The position numbers were made by a program, and so were the translations under genes. DNA of 7,544 nucleotides from an uncultured Garciella sp. (lineage in GTDB: Bacteria > Bacillota > Clostridia > Eubacteriales > Garciellaceae): NCBI GenBank assembly GCA_900555725.1, contig USMD01000090.1, forward strand, positions 1 to 7,544. Reading direction: 5' to 3'. Under the pieces are notes generated by a model that had not been told where the DNA came from, ran no database searches, and saw only the letters and a program-made list of their open reading frames with translations. Shown piece after piece: positions 1 to 6,013 of this stretch; within the stretch, counting starts at the first letter, position 1, and each line of letters begins with the position of its first letter.

Positions 1-13
1 GTATAAGAGACAG
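1..13 (+). other. Tn5 mosaic-end / Nextera adapter remnant
   Basis: GTATAAGAGACAG is identical to the last 13 bases of the 19-bp Tn5 mosaic end (AGATGTGTATAAGAGACAG) used in Nextera library preparation. The other window end carries the matching read-through adapter, so this is library-derived sequence and not part of the genome. True genomic sequence starts at about position 14. Confidence 0.95.
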
Positions 14-34
14 ATCAAGTACTTATTGTAAAGA

Positions 35-62
35 AATAATAGACGAAAGGTCTTAGATTATT
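35..62 (+). other. Stem-loop in the rpmF leader
   Basis: AATAATAGAC (35-44) pairs with GTCT (50-53) and ATTATT (57-62), leaving a 5-base loop (45-49) and a 3-base bulge (54-56). No U-tract follows, so it is not a convincing terminator. It sits 37 bases upstream of the rpmF start codon. It could be an mRNA processing or stability element between an upstream gene and rpmF, but the stem is AT-rich and may be chance. Confidence 0.3.
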
Positions 63-85
63 AAATGGTTTGTGTGATTAGGATA

Positions 86-91
86 AGGAGG
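86..91 (+). promoter_or_regulatory. Ribosome binding site of rpmF
   Basis: AGGAGG (86-91), within AAGGAGGTG (85-93), lies 8 bases before the ATG at 100. An in-frame GTG at 91-93 overlaps this site and therefore cannot be the real start. This fixes the L32 start at ATG 100. Confidence 0.9.
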
Positions 92-99
92 TGTATAAA

Positions 100-276
100 A
101 TGGCAGTACCAAAAAGAAAAACATCAAAAGCTAGAAGAGATAAACGTAGAGCAAATTGGAAATTATCTATTCCTGGATTAAGTGTATGTCCAAAATGTGG
201 AGAAATGAAATTACCCCATAGAGTTTGTAAATCTTGCGGAACATATAAAAAAATGGAAGTATTGGATGTTGAATAG
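100..276 (+). CDS. rpmF: 50S ribosomal protein L32, zinc-ribbon form
   Basis: This is a small basic protein of the large ribosomal subunit, 58 aa, the usual size of bacterial L32. The N-terminus [17 protein letters not shown] is the typical Arg/Lys-rich rRNA-binding extension. A zinc ribbon follows with two CxxC pairs, Cys30/Cys33 and Cys43/Cys46, so this is the zinc-binding (C+) version rather than the cysteine-free paralogue some bacteria use under zinc limitation. The start at ATG 100 is chosen because the in-frame GTG at 91 lies inside the Shine-Dalgarno sequence. In many bacteria rpmF sits between a DUF177 (yceD) gene and the fatty-acid genes, and here too it comes immediately before fapR-plsX. 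A terminator directly behind it separates its transcript from the lipid operon. Identification is firm. Confidence 0.97.
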   Translation: MAVPKRKTSKARRDKRRANWKLSIPGLSVCPKCGEMKLPHRVCKSCGTYKKMEVLDVE

Positions 277-283
277 TAATATT

Positions 284-316
284 AAAAAATAGCAGAAATA
301 AACTGCTATTTTTTTT
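284..316 (+). terminator. Intrinsic terminator of rpmF
   Basis: AAAAAATAGCAG (284-295) is perfectly complementary to CTGCTATTTTTT (303-314), giving a 12-bp stem with a 7-base loop and a run of eight T (309-316). It lies 7 bases after the rpmF stop codon. This is a standard rho-independent terminator that ends or reduces rpmF transcription before the fapR promoter. Confidence 0.9.
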
Positions 317-321
317 GTCTC

Positions 322-350
322 TTGATTTTTTAGGAAAATTATTATATACT
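322..350 (+). promoter_or_regulatory. Sigma-A type promoter of the fapR-plsX-fab operon
   Basis: A -35 element TTGATT (322-327) and a -10 element TATACT (345-350) are separated by exactly 17 bases. The predicted start of transcription is near 357, inside the FapR-like operator. It is the only well-formed promoter seen upstream of the closely packed genes from fapR to acpP, so it probably drives all of them. The start site is inferred, not measured. Confidence 0.8.
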
Positions 351-369
351 ATTTATACCTGGTACTAAA
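351..369 (+). promoter_or_regulatory. FapR operator overlapping the transcription start
   Basis: An imperfect palindrome is centred on T360. The right half GGTACTAAA (361-369) is the classical FapR half-site, and the left half ATTTATACC (351-359) matches its mirror at 6 of 9 positions. The site begins directly after the -10 element and covers the predicted start site, the geometry known for FapR-regulated promoters. FapR encoded just downstream would block transcription here and be released by malonyl-CoA, so the operon would be autoregulated. The site is assigned by resemblance to the known box. Confidence 0.82.
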
Positions 370-395
370 ACAAAGTAGTAACTGAGGTGTTAAGG

Positions 396-983
396 ATGAA
401 GAAGTTAGCAAAAGAAACTAGACAAGCTCAACTTGAAGAAAAGTTAAAAGAAGATCCTTTTCTTACAGATGAAGAGCTTAGTGATTTGTTTTCTGTTAGT
501 ATACAAACCATACGATTAGATAGATTGGAATTGGGTATTCCTGAACTGAGAGAACGTATAAAAAATATGGCAGAAGATAATTTAGATAAAGTAAAATCCC
601 TACATAGTAGCGAAATTGTTGGGGAACTTGTAGAGATGAACTTAGAGAAAAGTGCAATTTCAATATTTGAAACTACCAAGGAACATGCCTTTGAAAAAAG
701 TAAAGTGATAAAAGGACAGCATATTTATTCTTTGGCAGAATCATTAGCCATAGCAGTGATAGATGCTCAAATGGCTTTAATAGGAGTTGCTAATATTAAA
801 TACAAAAAGCCAGTAAAAATAGGGGAAAAACTTATTGCAAAGGCAGAAGTAGTTAAAAAAAGAGGAAATAATAAATATTTTGTCTGGGTGAAAATACGAG
901 TAAAAACTCAAGAGGTTTTTAGGGGGAAATTTATTCTTGTTACATTTTCAGATAATAAGAATGATGGAGGTGTTACCTTTTGA
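396..983 (+). CDS. fapR: Malonyl-CoA-responsive repressor of fatty-acid and phospholipid genes, FapR
   Basis: This transcription factor represses fatty-acid and phospholipid genes and is released from DNA by malonyl-CoA. It is 195 aa; Bacillus subtilis FapR is 188. Residues 1-56 form the DNA-binding helix-turn-helix, with recognition region [20 protein letters not shown] (35-54) nearly as in Bacillus. A linker helix follows, then a hotdog-fold effector domain (about 75-184). Of the residues I recall as ligand-contacting or induction-critical in Bacillus FapR, Phe99, Gly107 and Leu128 are present at the same numbers, while Arg106 is replaced by Lys106 and Asn115 by Glu115. The start is ATG 396, 6 bases after GAGGTG (384-389); the in-frame GTG at 387 lies inside that site. 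Its stop overlaps the plsX start by 3 bases, and its own promoter carries a FapR-like operator. Confidence 0.94.
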   Translation: MKKLAKETRQAQLEEKLKEDPFLTDEELSDLFSVSIQTIRLDRLELGIPELRERIKNMAEDNLDKVKSLHSSEIVGELVEMNLEKSAISIFETTKEHAFEKSKVIKGQHIYSLAESLAIAVIDAQMALIGVANIKYKKPVKIGEKLIAKAEVVKKRGNNKYFVWVKIRVKTQEVFRGKFILVTFSDNKNDGGVTF

Positions 984-1993
984 AAATATTTGTAGATGGT
1001 ATGGGAGGAGATCATTCTCCTAGTGAAATTGTCAAAGGATGTGTGCTGGCTACACAAGAATATAAAGTACCAATTACATTGATTGGTATAAAGGAAGAAA
1101 TCCAAAAAGAATTGGAGAAATATGAATATGATAAAAGATTAATTGAAATTATTCATACAACTGAAATGATAGAAAATGAAGATGAGCCTGCCATGGCAAT
1201 TAGAAAGAAAAAGGATTCTTCTATGGTAAAGGGGATGAATCTAGTAAAGGAAAACGATAATGCTGTATTTATTTCTGCTGGGAATACAGGTGCACTTTTA
1301 GCTGGGGGGTTATTAAAAATTGGGAGGATAAAAGGAATTTTAAGGCCAGCATTAGCCCCCATTCTTCCTACAAAGGGAGGACCTAACTTATTAATTGATG
1401 CAGGTGCTAATGCAGAATGCAAGCCACAACAATTGCAGCAATTTGCTTTAATGGGATCTATATATATGGAAAAAGTCATTGGAATTAAAAATCCAAGGGT
1501 AGGCCTTATAAATATAGGAACGGAAGAAAAAAAAGGCAATGAAACAACCAAAGAAACCTTCCAATTATTGAAAGAAACTAATGTGAATTTTATAGGAAAT
1601 GTAGAGGCAAGGAATATTCCCAATGGAGTATCAGACATTCTTGTATGCGATGGATTTACTGGAAACATTATTTTGAAATTAACAGAAGGCTTAGCTTCTT
1701 TTATTTTTCATGCCTTAAAAGAAACCATTCTTTCAACACCAAGGGGAAAAGTTGGAGGATTATTATTAAAATCTTCTATGAAAAATTTTGCAAAACAATT
1801 GGATTATACAGAATACGGAGGAGCACCTTTTTTAGGTATTAAAGGAGGACTTATTAAGGCCCATGGTAGTTCCGATGCGAAAGCTATCAAAAATGCTATA
1901 GGCCAAGGAATAAAATATTTGAAAAAGGAAGTAAACAAAGATATAGAAGAAGAAATAAAAAAAATGGAGAATAAAAAGGAAGGCGAAGAATAA
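980..1993 (+). CDS. plsX: Phosphate acyltransferase PlsX (acyl-ACP:phosphate)
   Basis: PlsX transfers the acyl chain from acyl-ACP to inorganic phosphate, making the acyl phosphate that PlsY uses to acylate glycerol-3-phosphate. It is a peripheral membrane enzyme linking fatty-acid to phospholipid synthesis. The 337-aa length fits the family (B. subtilis 333). Family motifs visible in order are [10 protein letters not shown] (5-14), [11 protein letters not shown] (99-109), DAGANAEC (140-147), [14 protein letters not shown] (175-188), [12 protein letters not shown] (219-230), [11 protein letters not shown] (279-289) and HGSSDAKA (295-302). The C-terminus (about 315-337) is a highly charged Lys/Glu tail. 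The start codon is TTG at 980, preceded at 7 bases by GGAGGTG (966-972). It overlaps the fapR stop in a TTGA arrangement, suggesting translational coupling. Confidence 0.96.
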   Translation: MKIFVDGMGGDHSPSEIVKGCVLATQEYKVPITLIGIKEEIQKELEKYEYDKRLIEIIHTTEMIENEDEPAMAIRKKKDSSMVKGMNLVKENDNAVFISAGNTGALLAGGLLKIGRIKGILRPALAPILPTKGGPNLLIDAGANAECKPQQLQQFALMGSIYMEKVIGIKNPRVGLINIGTEEKKGNETTKETFQLLKETNVNFIGNVEARNIPNGVSDILVCDGFTGNIILKLTEGLASFIFHALKETILSTPRGKVGGLLLKSSMKNFAKQLDYTEYGGAPFLGIKGGLIKAHGSSDAKAIKNAIGQGIKYLKKEVNKDIEEEIKKMENKKEGEE

Positions 1994-2971
1994 ATGGGAG
2001 CAATTATTACTGGAACAGGACATTACATTCCTGAGAGAATTTTAACCAATCAGGATTTAGAAAAAATGGTAGATACTTCCGATGAATGGATTACTACAAG
2101 AACAGGAATTAAAGAAAGAAGAATTGCAGGAGAAAATGAAACCACCTCTACCTTGGCTGCAGAAGCTGCTCGTAGAGCATTAGATTCCGCTGGAGTTTCT
2201 CCAGAAGAAATTGATTTAATTCTAGTTGCAACTGCTACACCGGATATGCTTTTTCCTTCTGTAGCGTGTTTGGTACAAAATCAAATAGGAGCTGTAAATG
2301 CTGCTGCCTTTGATATTGAAGCTGGATGCACTGGATTTATTTATGTTTTAACTATTGCTCAGCAGTTTATTATGACAGATTTTTATTCTAAAATATTAGT
2401 AATAGGAGCAGAAACACTATCTAAAATTACTGATTATACAGATAGAAATACTTGTGTTTTATTTGGAGATGGAGCAGGGGCAGTTATATTAGAAAAAGGA
2501 GAAAAAGGGAAGGGAATTTTAACGGCCCATTTAGGAGCTGATGGTACAGGAGGAAAATTATTAAGAATTCCTGGAGGGGGTTCTTTACATCCGTCATCTA
2601 TTGAAACGGTCCAAAAAAGAATGCATTATACTAAGATGGATGGAAAAGAAGTATTTAAGTTTGCCGCTAGAAATATGGCTTCCAGTACAATAGAATCCTT
2701 AAATAAAGTGAATATGAAAGTAGAGGATATAGACTATTTAATTCCCCATCAAGCCAATATTCGAATTATAGAAAATGTAGCCAAACGTTTAAATTTAGAA
2801 AAAGAAAAAATTTATGTTAATATAAATAAATATGGAAATATGTCTTCCGCTTCAATACCTGTGGCATTAGATGAAGCTGTCAAAGGGCATTTTATTAAAA
2901 GAGATGATATTATAGCTTTTGCTGCCTTTGGAGCAGGCTTAACCTGGGGGTCTATAGTAATGAAGTGGTAA
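1994..2971 (+). CDS. fabH: 3-oxoacyl-ACP synthase III (KAS III)
   Basis: FabH condenses an acyl-CoA primer (acetyl-CoA or a branched-chain acyl-CoA) with malonyl-ACP, the first step of chain building. It has 325 aa, near the family size. The catalytic triad is visible: Cys112 in DIEAGCTGF (107-115), His252 in IPHQANIRI (250-258) and Asn282 in NKYGNMSSAS (278-287). The N-terminal DEWITTRTGIKERR (30-43) and GDGAGAVIL (158-166) segments are also typical. Primer preference (straight or branched) cannot be read from the sequence. The ATG directly follows the plsX stop codon, so the two are probably coupled. The purine-rich stretch AAGGAAGG about ten bases upstream is a weaker ribosome site than in the neighbouring genes. 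Confidence 0.96.
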   Translation: MGAIITGTGHYIPERILTNQDLEKMVDTSDEWITTRTGIKERRIAGENETTSTLAAEAARRALDSAGVSPEEIDLILVATATPDMLFPSVACLVQNQIGAVNAAAFDIEAGCTGFIYVLTIAQQFIMTDFYSKILVIGAETLSKITDYTDRNTCVLFGDGAGAVILEKGEKGKGILTAHLGADGTGGKLLRIPGGGSLHPSSIETVQKRMHYTKMDGKEVFKFAARNMASSTIESLNKVNMKVEDIDYLIPHQANIRIIENVAKRLNLEKEKIYVNINKYGNMSSASIPVALDEAVKGHFIKRDDIIAFAAFGAGLTWGSIVMKW

Positions 2972-2992
2972 TTTTAAAGGAGGAATAAAAAG

Positions 2993-3934
2993 ATGGATAA
3001 TAAATTATGTAAACTTTTAAATATTCACTATCCTATTATTCAAGGAGGAATGGCTTGGGTTGCCACTGCTAAGCTGGCAGCAGCTGTTTCTGAAGCTGGA
3101 GGTCTTGGAATTATAGGAGCGGGAAATGCCCCTGGGGATGTAGTAAGAAGTCAAATTAAAAAGGCAAAGGAATTAACTGATAAACCTTTCGGGGTAAATG
3201 TAATGCTTTTATCCCCATTTGCTGATGAGATAATGGATGTTGTAATAGAAGAAAAGGTTTCTGTTGTCACCACTGGGGCTGGTAATCCTGGGAAATACAT
3301 ACCAAGTTTACATGAAGCAGGTATTAAAGCGATTCCTGTAGTTCCTTCTGTTGCTCTAGCTAAAAGAATGGAGCGAGATCAAGCTGATGCGGTAATAGCC
3401 GAAGGAACAGAGGCTGGTGGGCATATTGGAGAGCTTACAACTATGGCATTGGTACCACAAGTTGTAGATGCTGTTTCTATCCCGGTGATTGCTGCTGGGG
3501 GTATAGGAGATGGAAGAGGAGTAGTTGCTGTATTTGCTTTAGGAGCAGTAGGAGTACAAATGGGAACACGATTTATCTGTGCTGAGGAGTGTACTGTTCA
3601 TGAAAAGTATAAGCAATATGTACTAAATGCTAAGGATCGAGATGCAGTTGCCACTGGTAGGAGTACAGGTCATCCTGTTCGAGTGTTAAAAAATAAATTA
3701 ACTAAACAATATGAGAGGTTAGAAAAACAAGGTGCTTCTGTAGAAGAACTAGAAAAATTAGGAACTGGCAAATTAAAAAGTGCTGTAATAGATGGGAATA
3801 TTCAAAATGGTTCTGTAATGGCAGGACAAATTGCTGGATTAGTCTCTAAAATTCAACCTGCAAAAGAAATTATAGAAGAGATTATAAGTGAAGCTCAACA
3901 AGATATAGAGCGATTAAACTTTAATTTAAAATAG
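2993..3934 (+). CDS. fabK: Enoyl-ACP reductase II, FMN-dependent
   Basis: FabK reduces trans-2-enoyl-ACP to acyl-ACP, the last step of each elongation cycle, using FMN and NAD(P)H. It is a TIM-barrel flavoprotein unrelated to FabI. The 313-aa sequence closely follows the Streptococcus pneumoniae type: PIIQGGMAWVA (14-24), GGLGIIGAGNAP (36-47), DKPFGVNVMLLSPF (63-76), TTGAGNP (93-99), EAGGHIG (140-146) containing His144 (the position of the catalytic His in pneumococcal FabK), AAGGIGDG (167-174) and GVQMGTRF (187-194, FMN phosphate loop). SVMAGQIAGLVS near the C-terminus is also conserved. This distinguishes it from the related nitronate monooxygenases, as does the position between fabH and fabD. 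The ribosome site AAAGGAGG (2976-2983) lies 9 bases before the ATG. Confidence 0.95.
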   Translation: MDNKLCKLLNIHYPIIQGGMAWVATAKLAAAVSEAGGLGIIGAGNAPGDVVRSQIKKAKELTDKPFGVNVMLLSPFADEIMDVVIEEKVSVVTTGAGNPGKYIPSLHEAGIKAIPVVPSVALAKRMERDQADAVIAEGTEAGGHIGELTTMALVPQVVDAVSIPVIAAGGIGDGRGVVAVFALGAVGVQMGTRFICAEECTVHEKYKQYVLNAKDRDAVATGRSTGHPVRVLKNKLTKQYERLEKQGASVEELEKLGTGKLKSAVIDGNIQNGSVMAGQIAGLVSKIQPAKEIIEEIISEAQQDIERLNFNLK

Positions 3935-3937
3935 TAT

Positions 3938-3942
3938 GGAGG
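3938..3942 (+). promoter_or_regulatory. Ribosome binding site that sets the fabD start
   Basis: GGAGG (3938-3942) lies 8 bases before ATG 3951. An upstream in-frame ATG at 3936-3938 overlaps this site and would add five residues (MEEIN) not expected in the family. The real start is therefore ATG 3951. Confidence 0.85.
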
Positions 3943-3950
3943 AAATAAAT

Positions 3951-4886
3951 ATGAGAAATATAGCTTTTATTTTTCCTGGACAAGGAGCACAATATCCAGG
4001 TATGGGAAAAGAACTTGCAGATAATTTTTCTGAGGCAATGATGGTATTTGATAAAGCCAATGAAACTTTAAATATGGATATAAAACAATTATGCTTCGAA
4101 GGTCCACAAGAACAATTAAATATAACAGAAAATACACAACCGGCTATTTTAACCACTAGTTTAGCTATTGCAACAATTCTTAGAAAAAGAAATATTCGTC
4201 CTAAAATGACTGCAGGGTTAAGCTTAGGAGAATATGCATCTTTAGCTATTGCAGGTAGTCTAAGTACAGAGGATGCTATAGCTATTGTAAAAAAAAGGGG
4301 AAAGTATATGCAGGAAGCTGTTCCTATCGGAGTGGGGAAAATGGCTGCAATTATCGGTTTAGAAAAGGATGATATAAAAGAAGTTTGTAAATTATCTTCT
4401 TCTTATGGAATTGTTGAAGCAGCAAACTTCAATTGTCCAGGTCAAATTGTTATTGCTGGAGAAGGAAAAGCAGTTAAACAAGCATGTGAAATAGCTAAGA
4501 AGATGGGTGCCAGACGAGTAACCTTATTATCAGTTAGCGCACCATTTCACACAAGTTTACTAAAACCAGCAGGTGAGAAATTGAAAGAAGAGTTTAAAAA
4601 CTATACTTTTCATGATGCAAACATTCCTGTTGTTGCAAATGTAGATGCATCAGTTGAAAAGGAGGTAGATGAAATCAAAAATAATCTTATAAAACAGGTT
4701 AGTTCTTCTGTTTTATGGGAAGATTGTATGAATACTATGATTCAACAAGGAACAGATACATTTATTGAAATAGGACCTGGAAAAGCTCTTACATCTTTTG
4801 GTAAGAAAATTAATAAGGATATTACTTGTTTAAGAGTGGAAGATTTAAAAACTCTCAATAAGACCTTAGAGGAATTGGAGGTATAA
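3951..4886 (+). CDS. fabD: Malonyl-CoA:ACP transacylase
   Basis: FabD moves malonyl from CoA to the acyl carrier protein, supplying the two-carbon donor for all later condensations. The 311-aa length matches the family (E. coli 309). Visible motifs are FPGQGAQ (8-14, oxyanion hole Gln11), the nucleophile Ser91 in GLSLGEY (89-95), Arg116 that binds the malonyl carboxylate, ANFNCPGQIVIAG (158-170), catalytic His200 in SAPFHTSLL (196-204), Gln249, and FIEIGPGKALTSF near the C-terminus. The residue before the nucleophile serine is Leu90 rather than the His of the common GHSLGE version; I recall GLSLGE as frequent in Clostridia, so it is probably a lineage trait. The gene lies 16 bases after fabK and 4 bases before fabG. 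Confidence 0.96.
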   Translation: MRNIAFIFPGQGAQYPGMGKELADNFSEAMMVFDKANETLNMDIKQLCFEGPQEQLNITENTQPAILTTSLAIATILRKRNIRPKMTAGLSLGEYASLAIAGSLSTEDAIAIVKKRGKYMQEAVPIGVGKMAAIIGLEKDDIKEVCKLSSSYGIVEAANFNCPGQIVIAGEGKAVKQACEIAKKMGARRVTLLSVSAPFHTSLLKPAGEKLKEEFKNYTFHDANIPVVANVDASVEKEVDEIKNNLIKQVSSSVLWEDCMNTMIQQGTDTFIEIGPGKALTSFGKKINKDITCLRVEDLKTLNKTLEELEV

Positions 4887-4890
4887 AAAT

Positions 4891-5634
4891 TTGAATCTAG
4901 AGAATAAAACTGCTATTGTTACCGGTGGTTCTAGAGGAATTGGAAAGACCATTGCCTTGCAATTAGCAAGTGTGGGAGCTAATGTTGTAGTAAATTATAA
5001 CCATAGTGCTGAGACAGCTAAAGAAGTGGCAGATAAAATACAATCCATGGGAAAAGAAGCTTTAGCCATTCAAGCTGACGTGGGAAACCAAGCGGATGTA
5101 GATTATTTTATAAAAGAAGTATTGAATCAATTTGAAAATATTGATATATTAGTAAACAATGCTGGCATTACTCGAGATCATTTATTATTAAGAATGAAAG
5201 AAAAAGAATGGGATGAGGTATTAAATACCAATTTAAAGGGTGCTTTTCTTATGACAAAGGCTGTTATAAGAAAAATGATGAAAAATAAAAGCGGTAAAAT
5301 TATAAATATTACTTCTATTGTTGGTGTTTCAGGAAATGCAGGGCAGGCTAATTATGCTGCTGCTAAGGCTGGATTGATTGGATTTACAAAATCTGTTGCC
5401 AAAGAAGTTGCTTCTAGGGGAATTCAAGTAAATGCAATTGCCCCGGGTTATATAAAAACAGAAATGACAGATGCAGTACCGGAAAATATTCAAAAAGATT
5501 TATTAAATATGATCCCTACAAAAAGAATAGGGAATCCCAGAGATATCGCTAATATGGTAACTTTTTTAAGTTCTGATCTTTCTGATTATATTACAGGTCA
5601 AGTAATTCACATTGACGGCGGAATGTATATGTAA
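4891..5634 (+). CDS. fabG: 3-oxoacyl-ACP reductase
   Basis: FabG reduces 3-oxoacyl-ACP to 3-hydroxyacyl-ACP with NADPH, the first reduction in each cycle. It is a 247-aa classical short-chain dehydrogenase, almost the same length as E. coli FabG. The Rossmann nucleotide loop TGGSRGIG (11-18), NNAG (89-92), and the catalytic set Asn114, Ser142, Tyr155 and Lys159 (YxxxK) are all present, as is APGYIKTEM (184-192). The ending GQVIHIDGGMYM (236-247) is typical of FabG. The start is TTG 4891, 8 bases after GGAGGT (4877-4882); the fabD stop lies between them. Position between fabD and acpP supports fabG over other short-chain dehydrogenases. Confidence 0.96.
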   Translation: MNLENKTAIVTGGSRGIGKTIALQLASVGANVVVNYNHSAETAKEVADKIQSMGKEALAIQADVGNQADVDYFIKEVLNQFENIDILVNNAGITRDHLLLRMKEKEWDEVLNTNLKGAFLMTKAVIRKMMKNKSGKIINITSIVGVSGNAGQANYAAAKAGLIGFTKSVAKEVASRGIQVNAIAPGYIKTEMTDAVPENIQKDLLNMIPTKRIGNPRDIANMVTFLSSDLSDYITGQVIHIDGGMYM

Positions 5635-5705
5635 TAATATTTTAATGTATTTATAAAATATATATAGGTCAAGAATATATACAAAGTGAAGGGAGGTGAA
5701 TTTTT

Positions 5706-5942
5706 GTGGATGGAAATATTTTTGATAAAGTAAAGGAAATTATTGTGGAACAATTAGATGTAGAACCAGGAGATGTTGTTTTGGAGGCATCATTTATAGA
5801 TGATCTAGAAGCGGATTCCCTTGATGTAGTAGAAATGATTATGGCTTTTGAAGAGGAATTTGATTTAGAGATACCTGATGAGGATGCTGAAAAAATAAAA
5901 ACGGTTAAGGATGTAGTAGAATACTTAGAAAATCATCAATAA
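5706..5942 (+). CDS. acpP: Acyl carrier protein
   Basis: ACP carries growing acyl chains as thioesters on a 4'-phosphopantetheine arm and is the shared substrate of every enzyme in this cluster. It is 78 aa and very acidic, as expected. The arm attaches to Ser38 in the signature EADSLD (35-40), preceded by FIDDLEA and followed by [20 protein letters not shown], the recognition helix II region. The start is GTG 5706: nearby ATG 5710 and TTG 5704 are out of frame, and a strong site GGAGGTG (5692-5698) lies 7 bases before it. A 71-base AT-rich gap separates it from fabG. A separate promoter there is possible, but I see no well-formed one. Confidence 0.97.
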   Translation: MDGNIFDKVKEIIVEQLDVEPGDVVLEASFIDDLEADSLDVVEMIMAFEEEFDLEIPDEDAEKIKTVKDVVEYLENHQ

Positions 5943-5944
5943 AA

Positions 5945-5971
5945 TAAAGTCCCGATTAACTCGGGACTTTA
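5945..5971 (+). terminator. Perfect 11-bp hairpin after acpP, with weak or no U-tract
   Basis: TAAAGTCCCGA (5945-5955) and TCGGGACTTTA (5961-5971) are perfectly complementary with a 5-base loop TTAAC. The hairpin begins two bases after the acpP stop codon. Only three T follow the GC core before ACAAATG, so termination on the + strand should be partial. On the - strand the hairpin is followed by TTTATTTTATT and would be a better terminator. It may act as a leaky terminator or as a 3' stabiliser of the fapR-acpP mRNA, giving different levels of acpP and fabF. Confidence 0.55.
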
Positions 5972-5979
5972 CAAATGGG

Positions 5980-6008
5980 TGCAATTCTTATAAACTTAAT
6001 ATTATAAT
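5980..6008 (+). promoter_or_regulatory. Possible promoter before the structured leader and fabF
   Basis: A perfect -10 hexamer TATAAT occupies 6003-6008 and would start transcription near 6015, exactly where the structured segment begins. The -35 region is poor: TGCAAT at 5980-5985 with 17-base spacing. An inverted repeat AAACTTA / TAAGTTT (5992-5998 and 6008-6014) surrounds the -10 and could be an operator or chance in AT-rich DNA. The case rests on the -10 and its position. Confidence 0.4.
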
Positions 6009-6013
6009 AAGTT

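Noticed and set aside
14..31. Short in-frame tail reading IKYLL and stop, possibly the end of a DUF177 (yceD) gene that often precedes rpmF
   Set aside because: Only five codons remain after the adapter. The end is plausible for that family but far too short to support a call.
91..99. GTG at 91 as an earlier rpmF start (adding MYK)
   Set aside because: The GTG overlaps the Shine-Dalgarno sequence of the ATG at 100, and L32 proteins begin MAVPKRK.
1153..1668. Open frame of 171 codons on the - strand
   Set aside because: It lies entirely inside plsX, whose protein motifs are clear, has no credible ribosome binding site, and its translation resembles no family. It is a shadow of the plsX codon pattern.
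5635..5705. Own promoter for acpP in the AT-rich gap after fabG
   Set aside because: Several TATA-like words occur (around 5652-5666 and 5675-5681) but none has a usable -35 at 16-18 bases; AT-rich DNA gives such words by chance.
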